The position numbers were made by a program, and so were the translations under genes. 64,000 bases of DNA from a virus: IMG/VR virus record IMGVR_UViG_3300010397_000007, positions 1 through 64,000 of that record. The stretch is one strand, 5' to 3'. The notes under the pieces were generated by a model. It was not told where the DNA came from. It worked only from the letters and a program-made list of their open reading frames with translations, and did no database searches. This document shows, in pieces, positions 55,386 through 62,230 of this stretch; position 1 is the stretch's first letter, and the number at the start of each line of letters is the position of its first letter.

Positions 55386-56252
55386 ATGTCATATCTACAC
55401 GATTTCACAGTAGGCGCAAGAGCTAACAGGATTCAGACTCCCCTTACCCTTGACATGGTTCGCCAGTATGCACCCTCTGCTTTCGCCACTCACGCTCACG
55501 AATCGAGATCTGATCGTTACACCTACATTCCAACGATCAACGTTATTGAGGGGATGATTAAGGCGGGTTTTCAACCCTTCTCAGCGTCTCAGTCAAGGTC
55601 ACGCATTGAGGGGAAAGCAGAGTTTACCAAGCATATGATCCGCTTTCGCCATATGGACTTGACCTCTCCAATGGTAGTTGGGGACATTATTCCCGAAGTT
55701 GTGCTCGTTAACTCTCACGATGGCACGAGCGCTTACAAGCTCATTGCTGGCATGTTCCGCCTAGTCTGTTCGAACGGTCTCATGGTGGCGGACTCAACGA
55801 CGGCGAGCGTCTCAGTCATGCACAAGGGGAACATTGTGGCGGATGTCATTGACGCGTCGAATGGGATCATTACTAGCTCACAGAAAGCTTTGAATGCCGC
55901 TAGCGCGTGGTCTAATCTGCAACTGACAGACGGTGAGCAGAGTGCTTTTGCTGAGGCTGCTCATACGGTGAGGTTTGCTGATGCTGAAGGGAAAGTTACG
56001 ACGCCAATCACTGCGGCTCAATTGCTTCGTCCACGGCGCTCTGATGATAATGGGGCTGATCTTTGGAAAACTTTTAATCGCGTGCAAGAGAATGTTATTA
56101 AAGGCGGATTGCATGGTATACAACGTGATGCCAATGGCCGCCGGTTACGCGCTGTCAGCACAAGGCAGGTTAAGGGAATCGATCAGGATGTGAAATTGAA
56201 TCGCGCCCTGTGGACTCTGGCGGAGCGTATGGCAGAGCTTAAGGCAGCGTAA
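55386..56252 (+). CDS. DUF932-family protein
   Basis: The ATG at 55386 has AAGGAG 10 nt upstream, better than the GTG at 55335. The 288-residue protein shows the DUF932 layout: YTYIPTINVIEGMIKAGFQP, RSRIEGKAEFTKHMIRFRHM, then VLVNSHDGTSAYKLIAGMFR and LVCSNGLMVAD. DUF932 proteins are frequent on plasmids and phages and have no settled function. The stop is 1 nt before the first hammerhead ribozyme. Confidence 0.75.
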   Translation: MSYLHDFTVGARANRIQTPLTLDMVRQYAPSAFATHAHESRSDRYTYIPTINVIEGMIKAGFQPFSASQSRSRIEGKAEFTKHMIRFRHMDLTSPMVVGDIIPEVVLVNSHDGTSAYKLIAGMFRLVCSNGLMVADSTTASVSVMHKGNIVADVIDASNGIITSSQKALNAASAWSNLQLTDGEQSAFAEAAHTVRFADAEGKVTTPITAAQLLRPRRSDDNGADLWKTFNRVQENVIKGGLHGIQRDANGRRLRAVSTRQVKGIDQDVKLNRALWTLAERMAELKAA

Positions 56253-56253
56253 A

Positions 56254-56309
56254 AGTCGAAACGTGGCCTAATTGCCACGTCTCAGCGTTAGGCGCTGACT
56301 GATGAGACT
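56254..56309 (+). ncRNA. type II hammerhead ribozyme 1
   Basis: All elements of a hammerhead are present and paired. Stem II is open (AGTC 56254-56257 with GACT 56306-56309). GAAA is at 56258-56261. Stem III is CGTGGC/GCCACG (56262-56267, 56274-56279) plus the A-U core pair, with loop CTAATT. The cleavage triplet GTC is at 56279-56281. Stem I is TCAGCG/CGCTGA (56282-56287, 56293-56298). The core CTGATGA is at 56299-56305. Cleavage is expected after C56281. The RNA fills the gap between the DUF932 stop and the Shine-Dalgarno (GGGAGG) of the next gene. Confidence 0.92.
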
Positions 56310-56325
56310 AAAGGGAGGTTTTCTG

Positions 56326-56577
56326 ATGACTAACTTTCAAAAGTTCTGCACAAGCTGTATCGATTGTGGGGGCTCGACGTCTAAGAGTTTCGCTCGGAGT
56401 AATGGCGGAAAGTGCAAGACTTGCGTTACGGGTGTTGAGCAACCGAAGCGCGGGCCAAAGTGTCCGCAGTGTGGGGCTCCAATCTCTGCTTACAAAGCAG
56501 CACACGGTTACGTGTGTGAGGGTTGCTTTCGTGACAATGATCCTGTTGGCTATGCCAATGAGCTTAGGGGATTCTAA
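56326..56577 (+). CDS. double zinc-ribbon protein flanked by hammerhead ribozymes
   Basis: The ATG at 56326 has GGGAGG 7 nt upstream. The 83-residue protein has CTSCIDCGG, CKTC, CPQCGAPIS and CEGC, enough for two zinc ribbons in tandem. It is basic in the middle. Both ends of its message are expected to be produced by self-cleavage, at 56281 and 56603. The role is unknown; nucleic-acid binding is plausible. Confidence 0.7.
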   Translation: MTNFQKFCTSCIDCGGSTSKSFARSNGGKCKTCVTGVEQPKRGPKCPQCGAPISAYKAAHGYVCEGCFRDNDPVGYANELRGF

Positions 56578-56631
56578 AGTCGAAACTCGGAGCAATCCGA
56601 GTCCTAGCATTACGTGCTAGCTGATGAGACT
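56578..56631 (+). ncRNA. type II hammerhead ribozyme 2
   Basis: Second complete hammerhead, beginning on the base after the zinc-protein stop. Stem II is AGTC (56578-56581) with GACT (56628-56631). GAAA is at 56582-56585. Stem III is CTCGGA/TCCGAG (56586-56591, 56596-56601) with a GCAA tetraloop. The triplet GTC is at 56601-56603. Stem I is CTAGCA/TGCTAG (56604-56609, 56615-56620). The core CTGATGA is at 56621-56627. The predicted cut is after C56603. The core is identical to ribozyme 1, while stems I and III differ and keep pairing. Confidence 0.92.
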
Positions 56632-56678
56632 AGATCTCCTAGATCATTTGAGAGACAATTTGAAAATGGAGTGCCAAT

Positions 56679-56798
56679 ATGCGCAAGATTGCAAAAGATG
56701 TCGCAAAGGATGAGCTTGATTCGCTCAAAGACCAATTGCACGCACTAGGATTCTCAAAACGTGCGATTAGTGCCGCGTTTAGGGAGGTGCAACTGTGA
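56679..56798 (+). CDS. 39-residue helical protein
   Basis: The frame from ATG 56679 has GGAG 7 nt upstream and encodes MRKIAKDVAKDELDSLKDQL, then GFSKRAISAAFREVQL. Its stop overlaps the next start (TGATG), so translation is probably coupled. The pattern is HTH-like but too short to call. Confidence 0.5.
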   Translation: MRKIAKDVAKDELDSLKDQLHALGFSKRAISAAFREVQL

Positions 56799-57046
56799 TG
56801 ACACTAAACGGTAATCGATACAGTGCCAAGGAGGGTAGGTTCGGGACTGTGCTTATTCTCCGTAAAAGTGACATGGCCACCGTATTCCTGCAAGGTGACG
56901 ATGCTATCGAGTTTTTAGACAATCACAAGATACTTGACGCAATGGAGTATCCTTGCGGCCCATTTAAGACTTTGGCCGAACATGTGGACGCTTGCCTTGA
57001 TCAGTATGACGTTGTAATGCAGAACGGAATCGGAGGTGCACTCTAA
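56798..57046 (+). CDS. hypothetical protein
   Basis: Starting at ATG 56798 with GGAGG 9 nt upstream, the 82-residue protein is alpha/beta (MTLNGNRYSAKEGRFGTVLI, VFLQGDDAIEFLDNHKILDA). It overlaps both neighbours (TGATG and TAATG). No family is recognised. Confidence 0.55.
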   Translation: MTLNGNRYSAKEGRFGTVLILRKSDMATVFLQGDDAIEFLDNHKILDAMEYPCGPFKTLAEHVDACLDQYDVVMQNGIGGAL

Positions 57047-57327
57047 TGCAAGCCTATAGCAACCCAAAAAGAAAAGATGATCCTTACGCTTTACCCGACT
57101 TGGAAATTTTCTACCACGAACATGCTAAACGTGAACGTTGCATGTTGAATGCTGGCCATAAGGCGGAACTTTATGGCGAATGCATTCTTGACGATGAGGG
57201 AGATTGCTTAGGTACAGGATGGTACTGGCAATCTTGCTTTCCAGGTTGCTTGCCTGATAGTGAACCAATGGGCCCGTACTTAACTGAGAAGGATGCGCTA
57301 ATTGCTACGGCAGCCTATATCTTGTAA
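57046..57327 (+). CDS. Cys-containing hypothetical protein
   Basis: The 93-residue protein has four to five Cys residues (RERCMLN, GECILDDEGDCLG, SCFPGCLPD) and many aromatics (GTGWYWQSC). It is joined to the upstream gene by a TAATG overlap. Function unknown. Confidence 0.55.
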   Translation: MQAYSNPKRKDDPYALPDLEIFYHEHAKRERCMLNAGHKAELYGECILDDEGDCLGTGWYWQSCFPGCLPDSEPMGPYLTEKDALIATAAYIL

Positions 57328-57441
57328 TCGCCGTCTCGGAATGTCGAACAAGGCAGCCAAAGAAGCAAGTACGGTGTTTGTACCGTTCAAAGCAGAGTAA
57401 AAACCAAATGTACAGATGTGAATAAAAAAGGAGAAAACTTT

Positions 57442-57741
57442 ATGTTTTACAACGTGATTCGTTGGCCAAATGCACAAGGGGAATGGTGGTTGGTCGCTGA
57501 GACGGGCAAAGATGGCAGCTACACGCCATTGCTTGAAATCAAAGGCACCACGGGCAAATGTACAGAGCCTACTTATCCTAATCAACTCTGGCAAGCAGCC
57601 AAGCTGTTAGTTGATAAAGGGATTGAAGCTGTTAACAATCCACACGCCATGACCGGCGAAATATGCGGATGCAACGATTGCTTTTGCTGCGCAGCGAATA
57701 AAGTTTACCAAGCTGCCAAGTCTGTCGAGGTGAGCGCATGA
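57442..57741 (+). CDS. hypothetical protein with Cys cluster
   Basis: ATG 57442 has AAAAGGAG 9 nt upstream; a GTG at 57418 is less likely. The 99-residue protein begins MFYNVIRWPNAQGEWWLVAE and ends with CGCNDCFCC, a compact Cys cluster, and a short helix. It overlaps the next gene by 4 nt. The 115-nt gap upstream contains only a 19-codon frame (57339-57398). Confidence 0.55.
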   Translation: MFYNVIRWPNAQGEWWLVAETGKDGSYTPLLEIKGTTGKCTEPTYPNQLWQAAKLLVDKGIEAVNNPHAMTGEICGCNDCFCCAANKVYQAAKSVEVSA

Positions 57742-58100
57742 GGCCACAATTTGACGAACGTGACACACAAATACTTGCAGAAAGGGAATCAGCATTTAAT
57801 CAACATCATGGCCCTAGAGTGGGAGATTTCCTTCGTACGCAAGACGGTCTATTACGTTTTACCCATGACTGGGATGATTCACTCCAAACCACATGCAAGC
57901 AGTTCGGGAACGGTTCGTTCTATCTCGGTAAGGGATATGCGTCCTATAGCGGAGCACTTGACAGTGCAATCCTCAAGACTAAATTGCGTGACACTGGCAT
58001 GACTGAACTAGGTGCATTTTGGTTCTTTCACCATGACTATTGCACAGCGCATAACGGGGTAGAGTGCAAATTTCCCTGTCGCGTTTATGAGATCGCATAA
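57738..58100 (+). CDS. conserved-type hypothetical protein
   Basis: The 120-residue protein contains GPRVGDFLRTQDGLLRFTHD, NGSFYLGKGYASYSGALDS, GAFWFFHHDYCTAHNGVE and FPCRVYEIA. I recognise this block pattern from small proteins on plasmids and integrated elements, but no function is known. It ends the ribozyme operon. Confidence 0.6.
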   Translation: MRPQFDERDTQILAERESAFNQHHGPRVGDFLRTQDGLLRFTHDWDDSLQTTCKQFGNGSFYLGKGYASYSGALDSAILKTKLRDTGMTELGAFWFFHHDYCTAHNGVECKFPCRVYEIA

Positions 58101-58112
58101 CAAACCCTAATA

Positions 58113-58149
58113 CACGTTAACGCCCTAGCGTCTTAGACGCGTGAACGTG
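58113..58149. other. nested hairpin in the gap after the ribozyme operon
   Basis: CACGTT/AACGTG (58113-58118, 58144-58149) encloses GCGTC/GACGC with a TTA loop (58128-58140). It might end the upstream operon, but no T run follows. The rest of the gap to 58305 has a TCCTGGCG direct repeat and TTTGACGTTTAAG-type motifs. Confidence 0.4.
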
Positions 58150-58305
58150 GCAAGGGACACATTTTGGACCCGAGGGGCTAGAATCGCCTCCTGGCGCAAT
58201 TAAACGCTATCCTGGCGAGGGTCTTTGCCTATTGCCATGGCCGAAGGGGTTTGACAGGCTAATTTGACGTTTAAGCAATCAACAGCGGCTCTGCTAGTTT
58301 ACGTT

Positions 58306-58334
58306 TTGACGCTTTTGCATACCGTAGGTATACA
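58306..58334 (+). promoter_or_regulatory. promoter of the LuxR-type regulator operon
   Basis: TTGACG (58306-58311), 17 bp, TATACA (58329-58334), then AGGAGA and ATG 58352. TTTACGT just upstream resembles the repeated motif of other promoters in the window. Confidence 0.65.
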
Positions 58335-58351
58335 TTTAGGAGACCTTTTTT

Positions 58352-58456
58352 ATGAGATTTAACTTGACAACGGAACGAATGGGCGATATTTCTTATGTCG
58401 CCTTGAATGTATGGGCAATTTTGGCGCTGCTTTTAGTCGCCTACGTGCCGAAATGA
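58352..58456 (+). CDS. 34-residue membrane peptide
   Basis: The frame from ATG 58352 follows AGGAGA. Its C-terminal half is a TM helix (LNVWAILALLLVAYV). The stop overlaps the regulator start (ATGA), so the peptide probably serves as a leader or partner for it. Confidence 0.5.
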   Translation: MRFNLTTERMGDISYVALNVWAILALLLVAYVPK

Positions 58457-58845
58457 CATCCACCATGAGTAAACGCGAGCTTGACGTTCTTGAGGCGATC
58501 GGACAGGGAAGATCGAATGTTCAGATTGCTGAAGAGTTAAACATGACTATTGACACAGTCAACAAGCATATCAAGAGTCTCAAGGCAAAGACAGGGCGAA
58601 GGACGTTGATTGCCCTTGCTAATCATGTCAGGGGGGAGGAGTTTGAGCCGGCGCATCCTGCCCTCAGCCCTCGTGAGCAATGGATCGCCGCCCTCATAGT
58701 GGCTGATGGAACGAATAAGGAGATTGCGGAGGCTTCGAACATTAGCCCACAGACGGTTAAGAATCATCTGACCAATATGTTTAACAAGTTAGGGGTGTGG
58801 TCAAGGTTGGAGCTGGTGACGAGGTTGAGAACAACCAATAATTAA
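58453..58845 (+). CDS. regulator with two tandem LuxR-type HTH domains
   Basis: The 130-residue protein is almost only two GerE/LuxR helix-turn-helix domains: residues 5-58 (LDVLEAIGQGRSNVQIAEEL, TIDTVNKHIKSLKAKTGRR) and 70-126 (LSPREQWIAALIVADGTNKE, SPQTVKNHLTNMFNKLGV). No receiver or ligand domain is present. A tandem arrangement allows one monomer to bind two half-sites. It is a candidate phage gene-expression regulator. The ATG 58453 overlaps the upstream stop. Confidence 0.8.
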   Translation: MTSTMSKRELDVLEAIGQGRSNVQIAEELNMTIDTVNKHIKSLKAKTGRRTLIALANHVRGEEFEPAHPALSPREQWIAALIVADGTNKEIAEASNISPQTVKNHLTNMFNKLGVWSRLELVTRLRTTNN

Positions 58846-58859
58846 TCAAAGGAGACGCT

Positions 58860-59024
58860 ATGGACTACAAATACGCTACGTCAGAGTGTTACGATTTCAT
58901 TGCACGTAAGAGGGGATGGGAGACGGCGAGGCAGCCTCTCTTTGAACGTTACCCTATTCTCTATGGAGTCATTGCGGCTCTGCTGGGATGGGCTCTCATC
59001 GTTGCACCGTTCTTATGGTCTTAA
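58860..59024 (+). CDS. 54-residue membrane protein
   Basis: ATG 58860 has AAAGGAG upstream. The peptide has a polar N-terminus (MDYKYATSECYDFIARKRGW) and a C-terminal TM helix (LYGVIAALLGWALIVAPFLW). It overlaps the next gene by 10 nt. Confidence 0.55.
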   Translation: MDYKYATSECYDFIARKRGWETARQPLFERYPILYGVIAALLGWALIVAPFLWS

Positions 59025-59269
59025 GGTTAGCAAAGTTCTTTGGAGCCTGCCGGCATAGACGCTACTCCTGGCCTCACGCTGTCGCGGTGACTGTGGAAGG
59101 CGAGGAGTTAAGGATTGCGTATGTTGCTTGCCTAAGCTGTGGGGCTGAGCTGCTTTACGATTTAGAGGAGATGAAGGTTGGAGGAACTCTTGACATCAGA
59201 GGAAGAAGTATATCTAAGAAAGCGCGGCTGGAAGCAAGCGGAGACGTTAAGCCCCTATCGCTGGTATGA
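59015..59269 (+). CDS. Cys/His-containing small protein
   Basis: The start at ATG 59015 (MVLRLAKFFGACRHRRYSWP) is preferred over 58988. The 84-residue protein has CRHRR and YVACLSCGAELLYDLEEMKV, a CxH/CxxC metal site pattern common in short proteins of environmental bacteria. It overlaps the following TTG-started gene by 92 nt, so one of the two ends may be shorter than drawn. Confidence 0.55.
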   Translation: MVLRLAKFFGACRHRRYSWPHAVAVTVEGEELRIAYVACLSCGAELLYDLEEMKVGGTLDIRGRSISKKARLEASGDVKPLSLV

Positions 59270-59414
59270 CACTAAGTATCCCGGCGCTTACTACAGGCTG
59301 AGGGATGCCCTCGATGTTGCTAGGGGCTTGGAGAAGGAGCGCTCAGGCGGAGCGCATCAGACAGCGCCCCGACTGAAACCCAAGTTACGCTTGGGGAGGG
59401 CAGACTTGGGCTAA
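59178..59414 (+). CDS. hypothetical small protein (TTG start)
   Basis: The 78-residue product starts at TTG with GAGGAG about 8 nt upstream. It contains LTSEEEVYLRKRGWKQAE and YRWYDTKYPGAYYRLRDALD, a well-formed amphipathic protein. The basic Pro-rich tail may be disordered. Confidence 0.5.
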   Translation: MEELLTSEEEVYLRKRGWKQAETLSPYRWYDTKYPGAYYRLRDALDVARGLEKERSGGAHQTAPRLKPKLRLGRADLG

Positions 59415-59496
59415 ATGGACAATACGGACAGGGTAAGACCTTTGTCAAATCTCAGATGGTACTTATTGATTAAGGCGCATTGAATTAGGAGCAATC

Positions 59497-59700
59497 ATGG
59501 AAAGAATTAGCATCAAGGAGCACCTTGAAACCCTCGATCACGAGAATGCTGAGGCTTATGCCCGTGGGCTCGCAGAGGGTGTGAAGCAGGAAGCTGCAAG
59601 GCAGAAGAAGGCGGACGATTGGATTTGTAGGGAGAGGGAGAAGGAGTTACTTCAGGCTCTAGAGATTGTGGTTAACGTAGCCTTGGAGAGGATCAGGTGA
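59497..59700 (+). CDS. small coiled-coil protein
   Basis: ATG 59497 follows AGGAG. The 67-residue protein is one long charged helix (EAYARGLAEGVKQEAARQKK, REREKELLQALEIVVNVALE). It overlaps the next gene by 4 nt. Function unknown. Confidence 0.5.
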   Translation: MERISIKEHLETLDHENAEAYARGLAEGVKQEAARQKKADDWICREREKELLQALEIVVNVALERIR

Positions 59701-59924
59701 CCCCTCGCCTTATGGCTATCGCGCCCTTCGCTATGCTCATCCTCTTCGCTCTCGTTGGGCTAGCGATTAAGCCCCCTGTACCGCCGGCTCCGCTATTACG
59801 TAAGCCCACCATAATGTGGGTTGAACCTCTAGACATTGAACCCTTCATCGCGCCTCCCAAGGTTAAATGTGGCTGGCGCACGCGCACGCAGCAGACACAG
59901 TATTGCCTAACACAATTTATTTAG
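59697..59924 (+). CDS. membrane-anchored or exported small protein
   Basis: The 75-residue product (GTG start) has an N-terminal hydrophobic helix (LMAIAPFAMLILFALVGLAI), a Pro-rich linker (KPPVPPAPLLRKP), and a short tail with two Cys. It is likely anchored in the inner membrane facing the periplasm. Confidence 0.5.
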   Translation: MTPRLMAIAPFAMLILFALVGLAIKPPVPPAPLLRKPTIMWVEPLDIEPFIAPPKVKCGWRTRTQQTQYCLTQFI

Positions 59925-59937
59925 GAGCCCCCTACCC

Positions 59938-60084
59938 ATGAAAACGAAGATTGAAGAAGAATTAAAGCAACTTGATAAGCAAGGCGACGCGGCGGATATT
60001 AGACAGCTTACCCAACTGTCCATTGCGAAGGCCCTATGGACGATCGCGTTACTACTAAGTGAATATTCTTTGCAGAGTTCGTAA
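59938..60084 (+). CDS. 48-residue helical protein
   Basis: ATG 59938 has AGGAG 11 nt upstream. The peptide has a charged helix (TKIEEELKQLDKQGDAADIR) and a hydrophobic C-terminal helix (IAKALWTIALLLSEYSL). No family is recognised. Confidence 0.45.
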   Translation: MKTKIEEELKQLDKQGDAADIRQLTQLSIAKALWTIALLLSEYSLQSS

Positions 60085-60180
60085 AGTTAGGTAAAGAGCC
60101 CTAGCAGTTAAGTTGCTATTCCCCTAGCACTTTATTGCCATTGTCCAACGGTCACAGATAACTATAAGGTAGCCCCCAAC

Positions 60181-60372
60181 ATGTCCAAGGCCCGCTCGTC
60201 TCGCTCAGGTTGTAAGTTGATTTATACCGAAGGATGTAAATGTGGGAGCCTGAAGAGGTTCGGCTCCCGATGCCCTAAGTGCTCTAAGCCCGCTTCCTTG
60301 CCGGCGCGCGCCCCACATTCGGCGGCTCATAAGATACCGATAGACACCAAGAATTCTCAGTCGGCTGGTTAG
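60181..60372 (+). CDS. small zinc-ribbon protein
   Basis: The 63-residue basic protein has CKCGSLKRFGSRCPKCSK, a four-Cys zinc ribbon. Its 3' end converges with, and overlaps by 89 nt, a minus-strand gene. The Shine-Dalgarno is weak. Confidence 0.45.
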   Translation: MSKARSSRSGCKLIYTEGCKCGSLKRFGSRCPKCSKPASLPARAPHSAAHKIPIDTKNSQSAG

Positions 60373-60646
60373 TCTTGTAAAGCTCGACGACGTAGTCTGA
60401 CTCTAGATGGGCGTCAGCCAGGAGTGTCTTCATTTTGTCCCGCGCTATGCGCCCGACGTTCTTACGATTGATCCTCTTCGCATCCTCTGGCGTGAAGACA
60501 ATCCAGACATCCTCTTGCGGCTTCATCGTCGAGCTAAAGACTTTTGCTCGTAAGTTAAGCCACTCCTGATGCACGTCTAAAACGTCTTTCGACCGTCTCC
60601 CGGCCTGCTTGGGTCGGTCATCCTTACTGCCGAATCCGAATTGCAT
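60284..60646 (-). CDS. hypothetical protein
   Basis: The 120-residue protein is basic at both ends and has a well-formed alpha/beta core (EWLNLRAKVFSSTMKPQEDV, WIVFTPEDAKRINRKNVGRI, SDYVVELYKTNQPTE). It begins next to the origin-like region and may be a replication accessory, but no motif supports this. Confidence 0.5.
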   Translation of the reverse strand: MQFGFGSKDDRPKQAGRRSKDVLDVHQEWLNLRAKVFSSTMKPQEDVWIVFTPEDAKRINRKNVGRIARDKMKTLLADAHLESDYVVELYKTNQPTENSWCLSVSYEPPNVGRAPARKRA

Positions 60647-60659
60647 AAGCTTATCCCCA

Positions 60660-61072
60660 ATCCCCTTTAGTTAAGGGGAGGCAAGATTAGCAGAGGAGAA
60701 AGGACTTGACAAGAAGAAAATGTAGGTATAGGGGGTGGGGAAAAGCTGTATTACCAAAGTATTACGTCGAAAGGGCAAAAATTGATAGTGAACCGTTTCA
60801 ATAGTTTACGAAAGACGAACAAGCCATATTATAGATAGATTTTAGGGGAGGGAGGGTACTTTTTAGGTCAAATTGCCACCTATCCCACGTCCCCTCAATA
60901 TCTTAGGGGCAAAAACGCACTGGGATACTAATGAGACTAATCTCAAAAAAGGGGATTAGTATCCCACCCCTAAAACAAGAGCTAACTTATTGATTATATA
61001 TATATTAAATATAGAAAAGGACATCCATTCCCCCCTCCCTCCCCCCGCCCTGGCTAGGGATACTAATCAGGA
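60660..61072. promoter_or_regulatory. origin-like repeat region beside the RepA-like helicase
   Basis: No gene is visible. An 11-bp inverted repeat (GGGATACTAAT 60922-60932, ATTAGTATCCC 60955-60965) is joined by a third direct copy at 61057-61067. Between them lie a small GAGA/TCTC hairpin, an AT-rich tract (TTATTGATTATATATATATT, 60988-61007) and a C-rich run (61030-61049, G-tracts on the other strand). The minus-strand RepA-like gene ends inside the third copy's flank. Iterons, AT-rich segment and adjacent helicase are typical of replication origins. Confidence 0.5.
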
Positions 61073-62041
61073 CTAAAGGAGACGAAGGTAGCGGGTGTCC
61101 TTGAAGGTGCCTTGCTTCTCCATTAATTTTGCGGTTACTGCTGTTTTGAGGAGATCGCTGGTGAAACGGCGGCTCTTTCCGCAAAGCTTCATTGCTTCGG
61201 AGAATGTGAGAGGTTGGTTGAGGGGAAATTTGAGGATTAATTCCTTTTGAAGTTTCGTTAGGAGTTCGACTCCGGTAAGAGGTTTGTAAGCGATCGGTAA
61301 GCCTGTGTACTCGTCAAAGATTCGCTCTAGTCTCCATGGGCCAATATCGCCAAAGCCTCGACGTGCTGCACGGACTACTACCTGATCCTCTTTATGGGAG
61401 TTCTCGAACCCGATACGGATGTCAGATTGGTTGGTTAGCGCGAGGGAACCGGAAACGTTTTGCATCCAAGTGAGGACTGGAGTAGAGAGGTCTTCGAGTG
61501 GCGCTCGTGGAGCTTCTTCGTTATCTTTACGGAGATGATGAAGGAAGATTGTTGTTGCGCCGTATTTGCCTAATTGTTTCATCCACGTCATACGTAAGGC
61601 TGCGGCATGGGACTCGGTCTCGGCCTTGGGATCCATGTAGCGCAAGGTATCGATTACGATGAGCTTTGGTGAGTAGAGTTTTGCGTCAGCTACTATTTGA
61701 TCCGCTGTGGGAAATTCCAGCCGGCGTAAGTTTTCAGGAATACCAGGGAGACCGATGGCTCCAGATATTTCACCACACTTAATATAGAACTCACGAAGAT
61801 TGTTCTCATAGTCCGCATAGAGCACTGTGCCGGGGCTGATGTTGAAGCCTAGAAAAGGGATTCCAGCGGCAATACAAATACTGAGTTGCATGGCGTAGGG
61901 TGTTTTGCCTTGACCACTATCGCCAGCAAGGAGGCAGAGACTTTGTGAGGGGATGAAGTCTTCGACGAGATAGGAGATTCTATCTAGTTTGTCGATAGCT
62001 TGACTAACTTCTGACGGAGAAAGAGAGTAGGATTTTGACAT
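61073..62041 (-). CDS. RepA-like RecA-fold ATPase/replicative helicase
   Basis: The 322-residue protein has Walker A GDSGQGKT (40-47), YADYENN, Walker B LIVIDTLRYM, the sensor FLHHLRKDN, and a C-terminal winged-helix part (LTFSEAMKLCGKSRRFTSDL). This matches the AAA_25/RepA family of hexameric helicases. With the AEP primase it could form the phage replisome; its gene ends at origin-like repeats. Confidence 0.8.
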   Translation of the reverse strand: MSKSYSLSPSEVSQAIDKLDRISYLVEDFIPSQSLCLLAGDSGQGKTPYAMQLSICIAAGIPFLGFNISPGTVLYADYENNLREFYIKCGEISGAIGLPGIPENLRRLEFPTADQIVADAKLYSPKLIVIDTLRYMDPKAETESHAAALRMTWMKQLGKYGATTIFLHHLRKDNEEAPRAPLEDLSTPVLTWMQNVSGSLALTNQSDIRIGFENSHKEDQVVVRAARRGFGDIGPWRLERIFDEYTGLPIAYKPLTGVELLTKLQKELILKFPLNQPLTFSEAMKLCGKSRRFTSDLLKTAVTAKLMEKQGTFKDTRYLRLL

Positions 62042-62116
62042 TTCTGAGCCATTTGGAAGGCCTACCAGGGCTCAGTCTGGTAAGCCTCCCGAGGTTTAAC
62101 GCGCACGAGCAAGACG

Positions 62117-62125
62117 ATTGTATCA
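62117..62125 (-). promoter_or_regulatory. extended -10 promoter of the RepA-like gene
   Basis: Minus strand TGATACAAT at 62125-62117 is an extended -10 element. The predicted start near 62110 gives a leader of about 70 nt that contains a TACCAG/CTGGTA hairpin and no strong Shine-Dalgarno. Confidence 0.45.
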
Positions 62126-62180
62126 CACGTTATTGGCGCTTTAGTAAACAGTAAATGTAGCTATATGCTGACGATTTTAC

Positions 62181-62209
62181 TTGACAATGCTTGGTGACGG
62201 CGTTAGATT
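62181..62209 (+). promoter_or_regulatory. rightward promoter
   Basis: TTGACA (62181-62186), 17 bp, TAGATT (62204-62209), followed by GGGAGG and the ATG at 62231. Confidence 0.6.
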
Positions 62210-62230
62210 GCGAACTCAGGGAGGATCCAA

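Noticed and set aside
58101-58305. Another self-cleaving ribozyme or riboswitch in the gap after the hammerhead operon
   Set aside because: Nested hairpins are present, but I could not match hammerhead, twister or pistol core letters.
60704-60730. Promoter TTGACA in the origin-like region, plus strand
   Set aside because: No good -10 at 16-18 bp and no plus-strand gene follows for 1.5 kb.
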